Under the pieces are notes generated by a model that ran no database searches, was not told where the DNA came from, and worked only from the letters and a program-made list of their open reading frames with translations. A stretch of 64,000 nt of DNA, taken from positions 1 to 64,000 of the forward strand of contig NZ_JANFQF010000022.1 of assembly GCF_024438035.1 (NCBI RefSeq), written 5' to 3'. A program made the translations under genes and the position numbers. The DNA comes from Rhodococcus tibetensis. GTDB lineage: Bacteria > Actinomycetota > Actinomycetes > Mycobacteriales > Mycobacteriaceae. Shown here piece by piece: positions 62,662 to 64,000 of this stretch. Every line of letters starts with the position of its first letter. The stretch's first letter is position 1.

Positions 62662-64000
62662 TCAGCCGATAACCGACACGCTGTGCCTACGTCCCACCAA
62701 CCAGCACGCCACGGTGATCGCGCACGTGAAGGTGAGTGTCGCGATGAGCTGGTTCCGCGCTGCGTCGTCGAACAGAGCCAGCACCGCCACCGCGGCGAGC
62801 AGGGCGAGAGCGACGTAGGACAGATACGGGAAGCCCCACATCTTCAACGGCAGGTCGCTGAGGCCCTCCTTTTCGGCGCGGCGGCGTAGCACGATCTGCG
62901 ACACCGTGACGAACGTCCACAACACGAGGATCGTCGACCCGACGGCGTTGAGCAGCAGGGGAAGTACCCGGTCGGGCGCAAGGTAGTTGAGAATCACCGT
63001 CAGGAAGCCGAAGGTCACCGACGCGAGCACCGCGAGGCGGGGTACGCCGTTGCGAGACACCCGCCCGAAGATCTTGGCCGCGGCGCCGCGCTCGGACAGC
63101 GAGTAGATCATCCGAGAACCACTGAACAGCATGGCGTTGAGCGAAGACAGCAGGGCGATCACCACGACGACGGTCATCACCGCGGCGGCCCCGGGTACGT
63201 GTGCGGCGTTCAGCACCGCCACGAAGGGGCCGGTGGCGAGTTCGTCGGCAGTCCACGGCAACACCGTCACCATGATCAGAACGGAACCGATGTAGAACAC
63301 CAGGATTCGCCACACGATTGAGCGCACCGCCCGGCTCACGTTGCGGCGCGGCTCGGACGTCTCCGCGGCGGCAATGGCCATCACCTCGGTGCCGCCGAAC
63401 GCGAACACCACGATGAGCAGTCCGGCCGCAATGCCGGTGATCCCGTTCGGGGCGAATCCGCCGTGGCCCGTGAGGTTCGCCAGCGCGGGAGCGTCGAAGC
63501 TCGGGATCCAACCGAAGATCATCGCGGAACCGATACCCAGGAAGGCGACGATCGCCGCGATCTTCAGTGCAGCGAACCAGAATTCGAACTCACCGAACCG
63601 GGAGACACCCGTCAGGTTCACAGCGGTCAGCACACTCATATAGACGAGCGCCGCCGCCCACTGCGGCACCGTCGGTATCGACGACGCGGTGATGGCTGCT
63701 GCAGCGGTCGCCTCGGCCGCCACCACGATGACCACCTGCACCCAGTAGAGCCATCCGATGGTGCGTCCCGCGACCGGGCCCATCGCGTTCTCGGCGTGGA
63801 CCGAAAAGGCGCCGCTGTCGGGATCGGCGGCCACCATTTCGCCCATCATGCGCATGACGAGGACGACGAGGAAGCCGGCGATCAGGAACGACACGAGCAC
63901 CGCCGGACCCGCGACAGCGATGCCGGCGCCGGAACCGACGAACAACCCGGCCCCGATCGCACCCCCCAGGCTCATCATCACGAGCTGTCGCGGCTTCATC
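62662..64000 (-). CDS. APC-family amino-acid permease (5' end beyond the window)
   Basis: At least 445 residues and about twelve transmembrane helices. MSLGGAIGAGLFVGSGAGIAVAGPAV is the unwound TM1 substrate motif of amino-acid/GABA permeases, with EFEFWFAALKIAAIVAF and FAFGGTEVMAIAAAETSEPRR (TM6 and following loop). The Met at 63999 is probably internal, since family members start about 10-30 residues earlier. It ends 17 bases after the SRPBCC remnant, convergent with it. Substrate not determinable. Confidence 0.88.
   Translation of the reverse strand, partial: MKPRQLVMMSLGGAIGAGLFVGSGAGIAVAGPAVLVSFLIAGFLVVLVMRMMGEMVAADPDSGAFSVHAENAMGPVAGRTIGWLYWVQVVIVVAAEATAAAAITASSIPTVPQWAAALVYMSVLTAVNLTGVSRFGEFEFWFAALKIAAIVAFLGIGSAMIFGWIPSFDAPALANLTGHGGFAPNGITGIAAGLLIVVFAFGGTEVMAIAAAETSEPRRNVSRAVRSIVWRILVFYIGSVLIMVTVLPWTADELATGPFVAVLNAAHVPGAAAVMTVVVVIALLSSLNAMLFSGSRMIYSLSERGAAAKIFGRVSRNGVPRLAVLASVTFGFLTVILNYLAPDRVLPLLLNAVGSTILVLWTFVTVSQIVLRRRAEKEGLSDLPLKMWGFPYLSYVALALLAAVAVLALFDDAARNQLIATLTFTCAITVACWLVGRRHSVSVIG

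Overview
The window looks like a chromosomal segment of a Rhodococcus-type actinobacterium (Nocardiaceae, perhaps the R. jostii/opacus group). This is inferred from high G+C, frequent GTG starts, an Mce protein, an LpqH-type lipoprotein, an MpaB-type oxygenase, an NDMA-type alcohol dehydrogenase, a 14-gene nuo operon with mycobacterial-type NuoC, and a 130-bp repeat of a kind I associate with Rhodococcus. No rRNA, tRNA, CRISPR array, transposase or prophage was recognised.

Layout. 0-3 kb: 5' part of an mce gene (minus strand) divergent from a membrane Ser/Thr kinase. 3-11.5 kb: small metabolic and stress units, including an iron-box-preceded P19-type lipoprotein with a DinB protein, FAH hydrolase, MBL hydrolase, a DJ-1/PfpI-MarR pair behind a perfect palindrome, and a quinone reductase/HxlR divergon. 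11.6-19.5 kb: a frameshifted OafA-type acyltransferase, a long cutinase, a two-component system, three very small genes and an Lrp/AsnC regulator. 19.7-24.9 kb: zinc alcohol dehydrogenase, aldehyde dehydrogenase, an AcoR-like regulator with a degenerate ATPase domain, and an alpha/beta hydrolase. 24.9-30.2 kb (minus strand): a ribbon-helix-helix regulator, DUF4097 protein, ABC ATPase and permease operon, a P450 and an exported protein. 30.4-47.5 kb: a pseudo-receiver protein, then nuoA-N. 47.5-53.8 kb (minus strand): a 26-residue membrane peptide, cold-shock protein, VOC protein, and a five-gene operon ending in TPR and CHAT-protease genes. 54-64 kb: LpqH, a split membrane protein, DinB/DUF664, MpaB oxygenase, TetR, a second kinase paralogous to the first, GT87 glycosyltransferase, ArsR with a deleted SRPBCC gene, and an amino-acid permease running off the end.

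The most striking signals are: (i) three 130-bp tandem repeats inserted after codon 8 of nuoC, whose exact removal restores an intact nuoC overlapping nuoB; (ii) the tightly packed CHAT-TPR operon with three unrecognised partners, the best candidate for an undescribed system; (iii) two paralogous kinases with DFN instead of DFG and a planctomycete-like pre-kinase region; (iv) three genes broken by single-base shifts or deletion, whose repaired frames regain family motifs or sequence continuity; and (v) several dyads placed on or beside start codons of regulator-linked genes.
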